64,000 nt of DNA from Catonia carolina (Eukaryota > Arthropoda > Insecta > Hemiptera > Achilidae), in assembly GCA_035578175.1 (NCBI GenBank), contig JAQMRL010000008.1:59700541-59764540 (forward strand), in the 5' to 3' direction. Each line of letters starts with the position of its first letter. Within the stretch, counting starts at the first letter, position 1. The position numbers were made by a program, and so were the translations under genes. Under the pieces are notes generated by a model that saw only the letters and a list, made by a program, of their open reading frames with translations, ran no database searches and had not been told where the DNA came from. Shown piece by piece: positions 45,299 to 56,364 of this stretch.

Positions 45299-46509
45299 AA
45301 AATTTGCCTTGTACGTTTGCATGGTCGGATTAACGATTTGGAAAGATCACTTTCTTTTTCCTGATATTTTCTTCTGTTTATTTCTGTACTTGGACGTTTG
45401 AACTTCTCTGTAAAATAGGAATTGTTTTACATAAAACAGTAAAATAAAAAAGGAAACAGAGTGGTGTATTACATTATACAGAAAAAAGCGTTTTGGTATA
45501 CATTTTAAATAAAAGTAGGTTCCTTGAAATGTTCATTATTTTTTAAAAAGTACTAAGTTTCTAAATCTTATTTGTCTCTGTGACTATCGTATAAGGTTTC
45601 ATTAATACCAGATGAAACGTAACTCAGTAAAGAAAGGTTTGTGGTCTTTTCGTTAAATAATTTCTCGTCGGTACAGTACTTTATGACGCAGTGAAACATA
45701 ATATCATTCGGCATTTTTATTTTCCGGTTGACTTAGGTATTTATTTGTATTTTCTTACAAGGAATTAAATTTTGTATCAAATACAAGAAGCTGCAAAACA
45801 AACTACATGAGTGCAGCAGGTAGTGTAGTATGGCAGTAACTGTGTAGCGGTATTCTGTTAATGGTTATACGTTTACACACACGCACACAAACACACTGAA
45901 CTGTTGCAAGGCTTCGTAACCAACCAGTATTTGTTTGAAAGTTTCGCTTTAAGCACATCTCCTGTAAAAGCTTTCCAGCAGACTCCTTTTGAAATACTGA
46001 AAAGAGCTGCTTCTTCTGAAAGAGCAAGTGTGTTCAGCTCAATTTAATTTCTGCTGATTTCTTGTTGCTTTATAAAAGAGGTTTTTCTAAAGAAAAAAAT
46101 CAAGAAAAAATACTTTGAACACTCATGTTGAATGCGGTATTTTATTATTACTTTGTATGAATTTATGATTTAATTTTCGTAAAAATTAGTTGCTTCTTAT
46201 AGAAAATATTTATTTTTATCTTGCTACTGTGCCTCTTCTTTGATACTTGCTGCTTTTTAAAGATAACACAAATTTATGGTTTCTATACAAATTCTAATAC
46301 ACAAACGTGTACCTGAATCTATTTATTTTATTTCTCATCGTAAAGAAAAAAATTAACGAATTATTAAAGTTGTACCTAACATGATTAATTTATAAAATTA
46401 CCAGAAATTTATCTATGTAATAATACTTTTAATCCGTTGTTAAAATAAATTAAACGTTTAAGCCTTGTAAGCCTATTTGTACTATTATTTTCTTTTAGAA
46501 TTATTCGTA
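45299..46509. other. Unassigned A+T-rich sequence
   Basis: No recognisable gene; the 74-codon frame at 45803-46027 shows no motif. Confidence 0.45.
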
Positions 46510-46857
46510 AATCCCGGTCCATCATCCGAGGCTTCATGAGGTTTGCCAGTAGTTAAGAAAATCCTCTGGCCGCGTTACGAGCGCTGGGCAGATTAAGCTC
46601 ATTGTGGGATCGCCACATCACTGCATATGAGCTTGCAGGACAGTTCCTTCGAGATGCCGCTTTAGGCTCTTCCGCCTCCTCTGCCGTTAGAAATGTCTTC
46701 CATATCTGCCTTTGGAGCCGTTGACCCTCTTCACTGGTTTTTGTCCATCCTGAGTATTTTATTTCCTCAGCACTCTCCAACAGAGTTGACGAGTGTTCCC
46801 TTAGCCAGGGGCGGCCCTCGATAGCAGACCCAGCAACGGCCACGGGAGCATGTAAAC
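46510..46857. other. GC-rich block of unknown origin
   Basis: Markedly GC-richer than its surroundings and open on the minus strand as part of a 155-codon frame (46553-47020), the longest in the window. That frame also crosses the LINE tail at 46858-46989 in antisense, which argues against a real gene. No domain was recognised in the 46553-46857 part. It is probably mobile-element sequence joined to the LINE tail, but a decayed host exon is not excluded. Confidence 0.35.
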
Positions 46858-46989
46858 AGAATGACGGAGGATAGGATACCTGAGCAGACACTGGGCTATA
46901 AGCCGGAGGGAAGGAGAGAACGAGGACGCCCGAGAAAGGTATGGGCAGATTTGAGAGGTTCGGAACAGGCAGAGATGCATAATCCTTGA
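46858..46989 (+). pseudogene. LINE type II extreme C-terminus, frame intact
   Basis: A 43-codon open end reads RMTEDRIPEQTLGYKPEGRR, then ERGRPRKVWADLRGSEQAEM, then HNP and a stop at 46987-46989. The GRPRK(V/R)W block and the EQAEMxNP end are the same as in the 6585 and 34315 remnants. It has no interruption, so this fragment looks younger than the others. Confidence 0.82.
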
Positions 46990-47039
46990 AAGGCAGAAGA
47001 TTTTTTTTTATTGGTGGCAATTTTTTAAATTGTCATCCG

Positions 47040-47375
47040 TCATTTTCCTGTGTCCGTCTGACACACCCAGATGTTAGATACTACAAGAAATGCCAACAAA
47101 CATTTTTCAGAGTCGTAATTCATACAAAAAAATACTGGGCTTAAATTGGGTTTAAGTTCCGGTTTCGACCGGAAGTTGCATAAAATTGGAAGTCAAGTTA
47201 TGAAAGTCAGAAACTACAAGAGGTAGCAACAAACGATTTTCCGATTCGTAATTTACCAAAAAAACTGTCATAGTGGGCTTAGATTGGGTTTGAAGTTTCG
47301 GTTTAGACTGGAAGTGGCCCATACCGAAAATCGAGAAATGTAATTTGGAAACTAAAATGAACGAAATTGTAGTGG
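47040..47375 (+). repeat. Family C, locus 3
   Basis: Two units, each with a GAAACTACAAGAGGTAGCAA-like start, GATTCGTAATTTACC and a (C/G)ACCGGAAGT-type block. The flank GTGTCCGTCTGACACACCCA is shared with the locus at 23318. Confidence 0.8.
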
Positions 47376-48310
47376 TTTTGTTTCTTCATTCAATTTGATT
47401 CTCTGCGTTTGCTATTCTAAAATCTTTTTAAGTTCCGTAAATAATTATGTATCGTTCAATCTTAATTTTTATAAATGTGTTTCCCATTTTTTCTTTTGTT
47501 TTTACGAATATTTCACGTTCTTAAAGAAGTTGTTTATTAATTATTTTAATGCCTTTTATATGAGTAATATAAACCAGTTGTAACTAATGCGTTGGTGAAA
47601 TGTTAAATACATACTAACCTTAGAATATTTCTTTAATATATCATAAAAAGATATTTCTTAGAAGTATGACGTCATAACTGAATCTTTTACTACCGTGGTT
47701 TAAATGCACTGTGAACTTTCATTTCAACACGTTTATTTCAACTGTAAGTTAAATATTTCTGACGTTCATTTAATAATTCATTCTATTTCTGCAGACAACA
47801 TTCCTTTGAATTGTAAAGGTTACAAGTCTAACTGACCCAATGACTTGGTTAAATGATAACAATAAATTTTTGTATTTATTTCGCTGTTACTGGAGTACGA
47901 TTGCGTAACGATAATGCTTTTTAAGTGTTTGGGTATTACAAAATAACATCAATTTAAAATAGATAATATTTAGTGTCAGTTGAATGGAATTTTGATAATT
48001 CAATTTAATTGCTGGCAATAAATAATACCTTAAGAAGTTTTAGTATAATACAAATAGTTGAATTAGTGGCTGATAAAAAAATTCAGTTTGGTCTTTTGTG
48101 TATTGAATTGTGTTTAATTCCTTTTAAATGGTTTTTTATCCTGGTAATTTACAAGGACAAAAACTTCTTCGTACTGTAAAAACAAAATTGATTTTCGTAA
48201 TTAATGGATTTCTTTCTATAAAACAAAGAAAAAAATTCACGAATTCATAGCATATTTCAAGAATTAACTTGACCGTTTTTACTAATTTGAGGCGTTCATG
48301 GTATGAAGAT
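47376..48310. other. Unassigned A+T-rich sequence
   Basis: No gene or shared repeat was recognised. Confidence 0.5.
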
Positions 48311-48365
48311 ATGAACGATATTAATATCGTTCATTGTTTCAAAGAAACATTTAAATGTTTCTTTG
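48311..48365. repeat. Two adjacent perfect palindromes
   Basis: 48311-48334 is a 24-bp perfect palindrome with half-site ATGAACGATATT. 48340-48365 is a 26-bp perfect palindrome with half-site CAAAGAAACATTT. Only five bases separate them. The function is unknown: they could be protein-binding sites, hairpins or the centre of a small inverted repeat. Confidence 0.9.
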
Positions 48366-48484
48366 ATGGAAACAGTCAGCAACTTTTGAGGTAGATACTC
48401 CACCATTTACATAAGAGTATTGAAATGCAGGCACTGTTAAAAAACTAATTTAAAAATAATATCATCCAAGATAAAGTAATGGGC

Positions 48485-48625
48485 AAAATGTGGTCCAGGT
48501 CAAAAAAACCGTCTGGATAAAGAACTTACGTGAATGGTTGAATGGATGAATATACAAAGGCGCTTTTCAGACTGGCTACCAATATAGTGGGAATTACTGT
48601 GATGGAAACCTGCTTGACTTCCGGT
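48485..48625 (+). pseudogene. Possible LINE C-terminal fragment
   Basis: Read across one frameshift, the plus strand gives TVWIKNLREWLN then TKALFRLATN(I/K)VGI. This resembles the WxKNLREW...LFRLAxNK ending of some LINE proteins. The similarity is short and the 79-codon frame starting at 48542 is otherwise unfamiliar. Confidence 0.45.
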
Positions 48626-48950
48626 GAAAGGTCTTCCATTTCGACTGGCAACATATGCTACTTCTACTGGAAGATCCTCTGGCCATTTCGACCAGAGTTT
48701 TCGGTTGTTTTGTACCTTGCACGTCCCGCACTCAGCGTACTCGTTAGTGGCGCTCTGTATTTACGAATTAGTTTTACCTGAATATGTGACTTAAGATTGT
48801 TGTTCTTGGTGAAACTTGGAGGTACGTTTTAGAGTTTTCTTTTTTAAGTTTTACGACTAATGTTTTCTGTGGAAAGTACTTACATTTCCACTTCCCTTTT
48901 GTGATTATTTTCGTAGTTTCATATCCATCAAAATTTAAGTGCACCATCGA

Positions 48951-49170
48951 AAGCTATTCAAATTTATGGGTACATTTGGAATTGAATCATTCTTTAAATT
49001 AGTTGAAATCTAAAAGATGGGCAAAATCTATTCAAATTTATGGGTACATTTGGAATTCAGTCATTTTTTAAATTAGTTGGAATCTAGAGGATGGGCAAAA
49101 GCTATTTACGTTTATGTGCACATTTGGAATTGAGTCATTCTTTAAATTAGTTGGAATCTAGAGGGTGAGT
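48951..49170 (+). repeat. Three 74-bp tandem units
   Basis: Units start near 48951, 49025 and 49099. The shared core runs from CTATTCAAATTTATGGGTAC through ATTTGGAATTGA and CTTTAAATTAGTTGGAATCT to AGA(G/T)GATGGGC. They are close to identical, which suggests recent expansion. Confidence 0.92.
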
Positions 49171-50489
49171 TTTTGTAAAATTTTTTTTGCGATATCGTAT
49201 GAATAGTTTTGCTCGTATTAGAGAAGTATAAGAAATGACAATAAATTATATTTAACGCAAGACCATTTTTATTTTTTGTATTAAATGCTGTTTCCGTATT
49301 ATTTTTATTTCGCTTAACGAATAGCGTCCTTTCATCTCAAACTATACAATTGCATGTTCCTTTTGTAATAGGTCCATTTAAAAGATATTGCGTGGCGCTT
49401 AGAAAAAGTTTCGTTGGGCTAATCTCTTGAAAATTTGGGGAAAATGTTTCTGTGTACTTTCACCATTTCGTTCTTAGATAAATAAATTATTTGATTCTCA
49501 AGTACAGATTAGTCATAAACCAAGGCAGATTTAAAAAAACAATTTTTATTACAAAATTAACCCAGCTATAGAAATAAATTTCTAGTACGCAACGTTTATT
49601 AAAAGTCGTATCAATATTTTGACGTTATCGGCTCCTTTGGGTGCGGGGAACGGTAGGTTTAAACGTGTAATAACTTTCCAGACCTCGGCCGAAAATCGAA
49701 CCATTAATATAATTATTTATTTTTTCATAAAAACTTTCAGTAATTATGATTGGTAAGTTCATAAATTTAAAGAATGACTGTACTTTGTATACCGCGAATG
49801 ATAAATTTGCCATTTTTATAGGTACATTTTTCATAGAATTAGTTAAATATAGGGAAATGAAACTTGACACCCTTATAGTTGTCGGGTTTCTTTACCTATT
49901 GACATTATTTCAATTTAATCTGTTGAACCATAAAATAAAAAAAATAACGAATTAACAAAATATTCGTTTAACAAAAAATGTGTACAATCATGTTTCCACA
50001 TTTATAATTTTTGGACCTCCTAAGGAAGTTATAAAAATGTAGGTAAATGTGCATGTACACGATAATTAGCTGGTAAAAATTTCAGCCAGGTAGGTTTAAT
50101 GGTTTCTGAGAAAATGTACCTAAGTGTTAAAAATCTAAATTTACGGGAAAAAGCAAAAAAATGTACAGAAACAAGTATTTTTCTTAGCAACAGTTGGTTA
50201 CGATGGTGAACCAACAGCCGAGAATATTAAAAACAGTGATGCAGATATTTTAAAAAACTAAAATTCCCTTTTCACTACAACGAGCAATATAAAAATGATG
50301 AAAAATATTCGTTATTGGTGACATGATTTTTTTTCTGGGTAAACATGGTAAAAACTTAATTTTTGAATTAAAATATTTTTTGACGTAATTTTATGTTTTC
50401 CTGATAGATCTAGGTCTAAACTTTTGAGAAACATAAAAAACCGGAAACCGAAATTTTTAGTGAAACCAATCGTACAGTCTTAAGATTAA
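49171..50489. other. Unassigned A+T-rich sequence
   Basis: A short block near 50090-50150 (GGTTTCTGAGAAAATGTACCT) resembles 51180-51205 inside the TTAA-flanked element. Otherwise nothing was recognised. Confidence 0.45.
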
Positions 50490-51242
50490 GGGTACCCGGA
50501 ACGGAGAAAATTGAAAATTATCACTCATTCGGTTTTTCGCACATTATTGAAATTCAGAGTTTTCTGAATGTAATGATGATTTGTTGGGGATTTTGCAGTT
50601 TTATCCCCCAAAACAATAAAAAATAAGAAAAAGTTGAACCCTTGCGTTATTTTCTAAACGTTACCAGTTTCCATTAACATATCTATTTTTTAAATTACAA
50701 ACGATAAATTCATAATTTTGTTTTTCTTTTAAAACATTATGTTGGCATTACACCAGCTGTGAATGTAACAGTTGAGGAATTTCCAGATTATTATCCTGGA
50801 ATGCAACTATTTTACAGTACTTATAACGTGTTTCCTTTTAGTTTTTTCTTGTTTCCCGTAAATAGCATTTTTGACACATAAGGATTCATTTTCTCAGCCT
50901 AGTGAGAATGGATTTTAATGAAGTTTTTACACAGCCTTTTATACCCATAATTGCAATGTACTGAGTTAATATTACAGTAAAATAAATTACGTTTAAAAAT
51001 ATTTTTAAATATTTATTTTTCACTTAAATAGGCAAAAAAATTATGCTTTTCAAAAGTGGCAATTCCAAAAAAAAAAAACAATTTCTTGTCTTTCTGACAA
51101 TATAATATAAGGATGCTACTAATTACGTGGGTGTAGAATAACCTGAAAAGTGACCACAAAAAAATTGGGCAGGATGACTGTAATGGTTTTTGAGAAAATG
51201 TTCCTTATATTAACATTACGGAGACAGGCATTTCGGGTACCC
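50490..51242. mobile_element. Element with TTAA target duplication (piggyBac-like MITE)
   Basis: TTAA lies at both borders (50486-50489 and 51243-51246). The tips read GGGTACCCGGAACGGAG and, in reverse complement, GGGTACCCGAAATGCC, so about 9-11 bp pair. TTAA duplication and short TIRs fit the piggyBac superfamily, but TTAA alone is not unique to it. It is 753 bp with no transposase. Confidence 0.7.
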
Positions 51243-51272
51243 TTAAGTATCTACTGAAAAATTAGTATGTTA

Positions 51273-52085
51273 TCTATACTAATATAATAAAGAACAAACG
51301 TCTGTTTGTTTGTTTGTTTGTATGAGGTAATCTCAAAAGCTACTGAACTGATTTAAAAAAAAAAATTTTCATTGTTGCATAGCTCAGAGCTTCCTGATCA
51401 ATATAGGCTATTTTGCAACGTTAAGTAACTTTGATTAAGTGAGTTAAGCAACTTAAACTGTGACGATGTCGCATGTTTTAGTTTATCGGGTTCACAGCAC
51501 TTTTATTTTTTCTAAGCCCTCTGGATGGTGTATTTTTGGGCTAAAAGCACGATTCAGCTTTTATATTTCATAGAAAAACGTGAAGAATAACATTCGATTC
51601 TAAAAACATTAAAAATTCGAAAATATTCAAAAATTTCATTTTTGTACTGTATTTCATTTATTTGTTTTCATTCGACGGGTAGTGAATGAGTCATATATTT
51701 CTAATTACTCTGCGTACCGAACCCACGTATTACTCTGTCTCTTATCTCAGCCATATATCAACTGTCTCTTTCTTTTCCATCGGTATTCTTCTATGCATTC
51801 TATTCAATTCTGTTAAATCGCAGGTATAAACATTTAAAACGGTGGGTATCGATTTGAGACAAGAGTGCTTTCTTCACTCATGGACAACTTAATGTCGGAC
51901 TTTCTAGAGCTGGAAGTACAGAAAAGCAATTTATTTTGCTACCGCAGGGCAACAGAACCACAAATATTGCATATAGAGAGGTTTTAAAATAATTTAATGA
52001 GGCCTACATTAGCTGCTGTCACTGAGTATAGAATTACTTCTATACTCTGTAGCTGCTGTGAAGCGAAGCGAGCGGGGTTTGCTAA
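51273..52085 (+). mobile_element. Non-autonomous Helitron
   Basis: Starts TCTATACTAATATAATAAAG after an A and ends CTAA before a T. This fits the Helitron rule (5' TC, 3' CTRR, insertion between A and T) and a 5' end common in insect Helitrons. A TTTG run and the GAAGCGAAGCGAGCGGGG block before the 3' end are also typical. A 10-bp perfect stem with a 4-base loop (GAGTATAGAA-TTAC-TTCTATACTC, 52024-52047) sits about 40 bp before the end. No Rep/helicase coding is present. Confidence 0.82.
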
Positions 52086-53681
52086 TTTATAATAAAGTAA
52101 TTGTAAGTAAACTCTTGAATAATAAAAGTTTAACCCATATAAATAAACAAATGTACATTTCCGTGTGCCAGTAAAGTTGTAAAAATTATAAAATATGATT
52201 ATATTTATTTTGTATGCGGAAAGCTTTCGGTCTTAGCATTAAAAACAACGTCCAATATTGTGTTGTATACGAGTTATCTTGTATAAGATACCATGTTGTA
52301 CGTAAATACCATAAATTTGTAACAGCTGCGCTTCATCCAGAATTTGGTCCAGGTTTTCCCCGTCAGTCAGTCTAGATACTTAAACCAAAAAAACAAGAGC
52401 AAGTATTTTAAAATATTTTGTTTAGTCAATGATTAATTACATACATTTTACTCGGTTTACTGGGTAATCTTGATGTTAGTTGTACAGTATTATATAGATG
52501 TAATGAATGAATCATTACTTTAAAAGTTAGATGGATTTTCTCCCAAGACGCCCTTATCTGTAAGAACCCCACCCCTTTTATTATCTTTGTTATTATTATT
52601 ATTATGAAGTAGCACTTTTTGACCTCAATTGACTTCTTTTTTAAGCTCATTTAAGTTGTATTTCTTTTATTATCTTTTTTAATTCTATCTATTCCATCCA
52701 GACCAGTACCATCATCATTGTCATTTTTGTCATGAACTTGAAAGCTGTCTCAATTGAAACTACTGTCAATTGAAAAACATTATCATCTGCGTTCTTCCTC
52801 ATATCGCAATACTACACATATATGTCCATTGAATTAAATATGAACGAACAATGATTCTGGTCAATGACTCTGCTATTAAATTCTGCTGTTACCATGATAA
52901 TCTTCTCGTCATCTCTATCATCCTCTATGCTATCTTTAAACATATATATATTCTATGTGCATCCTTTTAAGTCAGGTCACATCATTTTATATTGTCACAT
53001 CATCTTACGTATATAGTCATTGTCATGAATTGCATTATATGTCATGAATATGTAGTTTAATATACTATTGTAGCGTTGGTGTAGCTGCTTTACCTTCTGA
53101 ATTTCTTCTCTCTCCTTTCTCTTATTTCTTTGTATTATCCTTTTCTCTTTATATTCATTCAATTCATTCTTATCCAGTATTATCAATTCATTTAGCGTAA
53201 TTATTCTATTTGTTTTCTTTTATTTCATTCGAAACATGTCGTTCGTTATATGTGTGCAAGATAAATTATCATTCCACAATAAGTGCACAGTTATGTTTAC
53301 CAATGCGTTTTTAATATTGTTTACTATGGTCATGAACTCACAAATTAATATTTCTGAGCGTACGTAAAATTCTAAGTGTTTTAGAATTTAAGTAGGTGGT
53401 AAATTTATGTTATTTTTTCTGAATCAATATTAGTTTTTCATGTTTTGCTCACGTTTCTTTGTCTCGTACAATATTTTAATTCTCTAGGATCTTTCCTTTT
53501 TAAGTTGTTCAGTATTGTCTAAACTGTTAATTCTTTACCGCGAAGATCACTCCATGTTTTTTATATTTTACATTTTTTTATAAAAACTTTACTATTCTGT
53601 ATATCTTTTGCGTCTGTTTTTCCATCTTTAATTCAATATTACTGTGAACCATGCTAATTTGGTTTTGAGATTTATTATTTT
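52086..53681. other. Unassigned A+T-rich sequence
   Basis: Pyrimidine-rich runs and ATT repeats are present. No gene or repeat shared with the rest of the window was seen. Confidence 0.5.
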
Positions 53682-53950
53682 AAATAATATAATGAACAGC
53701 CAAACAAAAATTATATATACTACTCACCTCAGAGTATTACATCATCAAGATGAACATCACACTAAACACATAACGTCGAAGGCCATGTCAATACATTTTA
53801 TGTAACCGTTGTAACTATATTATGCGTGACTGTCCGGCCGATAGGTGTGTTTTGTGTGATAAGTGTGATGTCTCCATATTTTTTTTGTTGTTTTACGTCT
53901 GACTGTTTTGCAATTTCTGCTAATGCAGACGGTGAAGAATGATTATATAT

Positions 53951-54088
53951 GAAAATGAGGGATAAAAAAAATGCCAGACTTGACCAGGAATCGAACCCGG
54001 GACCACGGCTTAGAAGCCAGTTGCGCTAACCAACTAGCCAACGCTAGTTGTGCTAACCAAATAGCCAACGGTAGTTGCGCTAGCCAAC
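53951..54088 (-). mobile_element. tRNA-like SINE head with internal tandem units
   Basis: The minus strand shows CTTCTAAGCCGTGGTCCCGG followed by a perfect B box GGTTCGATTCC, then GGTCAAGTCTGGCATTTTTT as in SINE E at 45095. The A-box region TTGGCTAGTTGGTTAGCGC is repeated about three times in tandem (27-bp steps), each with TAGCCAACG. The last repeat coincides with the first bases of the 5S sequence. Confidence 0.78.
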
Positions 54089-54172
54089 GGCTACACCACG
54101 TTGAATACACCGGTTCTCGTCCGATCACCAAAGTTAAGCAACGTCGGGTGCGGTTAATACTTAGATGGGTGA
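54083..54172 (+). rRNA. 5S rRNA pseudogene / 5S-derived SINE head (partial)
   Basis: About 88 nt of a ~120-nt 5S rRNA. It starts at GCCAACGGCTACACCACGTT, passes ACACCGGTTCTCGTCCGATC and AAAGTTAAGCAACGTCGGGT, and ends at CTTAGATGGGTGA. The internal promoter region is kept (A box, intermediate element, C box region GGTTAATACTTAGATGGGT). The last ~30 nt, needed to close the terminal helix, are replaced by GTCTTCGTGTGAGAC. It is therefore not a functional rRNA gene but could still bind TFIIIA and be transcribed by Pol III. Head pieces of this type are known from SINE3 elements. Confidence 0.92.
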
Positions 54173-54481
54173 TGTCTTCGTGTGAGACGAAAGATATCTT
54201 GATGATGTAATACTCTGAGGTGAGTACTATACATAATTTTTGTTTGGCTCTTCATTTTATTATTTTATCGCAAATATTTTTCAATATGATATTGTTCATT
54301 CTTGTCACATGTCCGAAAAATACAAGTCTCCTTTTTCTCAGTACGTGGATTATGTTTTGAATTTTTTCGTGTATCTATTTGTTCGAAAGGGGTCTATTGT
54401 AATTCATACTAAGCAAAAGATCCCAGCTAGGGTCTGGAATTTGTTTTTAATTTAAAAACAACCGTTCCATAACGCACATTA

Positions 54482-54530
54482 GTCGTTAATGACTGAGATG
54501 TCGATGCGGCTTTAAGTAACCTAAAGACAA
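54482..54530 (+). repeat. SINE D tail fragment
   Basis: GTCGTTAATGACTGAGATG followed by TCGATGCGGCTTTAAG matches the tail of the SINE at 36410-36589. No tRNA-like head was seen. Confidence 0.5.
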
Positions 54531-55431
54531 AACATGAAAAATTTTTACGTTTTTAACTATAATTGAAGTTATGCTACTGATCTGTACGAAGGAAATTCAA
54601 TCACAGTTAAACAAGTATAGTTCAAACCTCCTTGGGTTATGAATTACAAAACATGTTTTTTAAATTATTTTAATCTGAATGTTCTTTTTATTTATGTATC
54701 TGTTCTAATGTTGTTTACAAAATTAACAAAATTTTATCGGTTTGTCGATGGGTTGACTATGTTCTCTGAAAATTTTGTGAATAAAACAAGTTCGTTAATT
54801 CTGCTTCTTTGCAACTATATATTGAAAGAGTTTTTTGTTATTTTGTTTTAACGTTTTGTAGTTTTAATGAAGCTGATCCTCAGATATAGTATAAGCGGGT
54901 CATTCAGCACGTTGTGTGCATTTAACAAGGGTAAGATAGTGCTTACCTAACTGATTTTTAATGAGGTAGTACTCTCCAATTCGAAGTCCAATGGATTTTT
55001 AGTGTCCTGTCCTGTAGATAAATATGTCATAGTAATTGCTACTCCAATTACTATTTTATGTTGTATTACGGTTCCTTGTCTCATTTTTCTACGGAAATTT
55101 AGTTGAATGTTATTTAAATAAATTTTATATCTCCTTCTCTATTTCAACGAATTTAAAATTCGAATTTCTTTTTTCATTTTATTATTTTAAACTATCTGTT
55201 GTATTACGGTTGTTTCTTTACAATAATAAAAAAACATTTAAATGAATTTATCCAAATCTTTCAAAACAATTCAATCGTAATTAATTGAATGTAATTCTTT
55301 AAAAGTATTATTTTTAGTTTTTTCTTCCATGAATGTGTTATTGTTTCTAGAAATACATATTGTAAGAAGTTTCCTATTCAAATAACTAAAAGTCCGCTGT
55401 AATTGTTAGTTTTTTACTTGTTGGTCTATGA
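54531..55431. other. Unassigned A+T-rich sequence
   Basis: Two plus-strand open frames of about 70 codons (54639-54851 and 55036-55245) are hydrophobic because of T-rich codons. They are not convincing genes. Confidence 0.5.
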
Positions 55432-56070
55432 CAGTGATTCTCAACTTGGGGGTCATGGTGATATTATTGGGGGGTCGCGAAACAATAATGAAATCATTCT
55501 ATGAGAAAAAATAATTTATTATAAACTTACTTATAAACATTTTACATGCAATAATTACTCTTACTTGTAAAGAGAAGAAAGTAATCATTAATTTATTATT
55601 AATGTGATAGTTGCATCTGTTTTTCATTTTAAATGTTCTTCATGTGTGGATCTTCGTTCGAAACATAAATAAAAGTAATTCTCGAGTGATTACATACGAT
55701 TTATTTTATTTAGTTTTTAGAGCAACCATAAAGGAAAACACCTTTTCACAAAGATGAGAAATTGAAAAAGATATCAATATTTTCATGTATTTATTTTTAA
55801 GCTACTATAAAAGTATAAACGCAACAATATAAAATAATAGCAATAGTTGTATTCCATTTTTTTACTATCTATATTTTCTTTAGACGTAAAATTAGTGCAG
55901 TTTGATTATATAATACCAAAAAAGATTTTACATTTATAATTACAGTCAAAATTCAATTATTAATAGTAAGGATTACTATTATTATCGGGTGGTGGGGGGT
56001 TCGCGAAATATTAATTTTATTTATTTTTACTATTGGGGGGTCGCGGAGCAAAAAAGATTGAGAATCACTG
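55432..56070. mobile_element. Non-autonomous hAT element, 639 bp
   Basis: The tips CAGTGATTCTCAA pair over 13 bp. Both ends then carry GGGGGTCGCG-type blocks. The 8-bp flanks are GTCTATGA (55424-55431) and GTCTATGG (56071-56078), 7 of 8 identical. This is a hAT family distinct from the one at 26256. The core is A+T-rich with no transposase. Confidence 0.93.
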
Positions 56071-56078
56071 GTCTATGG

Positions 56079-56364
56079 TATTCAACTGTAGCGTTATACT
56101 AAAGAAAGCCATATTAACACTATATAAAGCTTCAAAAGAAAGTGCCGAGGAACATTATCGACATATCGTGGGTTATTAGGAAAAATTTGTAAGACCTCTA
56201 CAAAGATCTGGGATGAACTTCTTTTCCAGAGAATTCAAAAGTTTCATGTAAAAACCTGAGGAAAGAGTTTACCGCTATGACAACGATCTGGTTGAAGAAT
56301 AAAAACAATGAAATTTGAGCTAATGTAGTGCAATTATTCATCATGAAATTCAATCATAGAACTT
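56079..56364. other. Unassigned sequence
   Basis: No gene or shared repeat was recognised. Confidence 0.45.

Larger units (their letters stand above)
53682..54265. mobile_element. 584-bp inverted-repeat composite with tRNA-like and 5S-like heads
   Basis: 70-bp arms (53682-53751 and 54196-54265) are reverse complements at 66 of 70 positions. The left arm reads AATGAACAGCCAAACAAAAA inward to CATCATCAAGAT. Inside, a SINE E-like tRNA head runs to the left on the minus strand and 5S rRNA sequence runs to the right on the plus strand. Both therefore end in the same 70-bp sequence. Two readings are possible: a TIR or foldback element that took in Pol III sequences, or two SINEs with a common tail joined head to head. 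Confidence 0.85.

Noticed and set aside
54083..54172. Functional 5S rRNA gene
   Set aside because: The last ~30 nt are missing, so the terminal helix cannot form.
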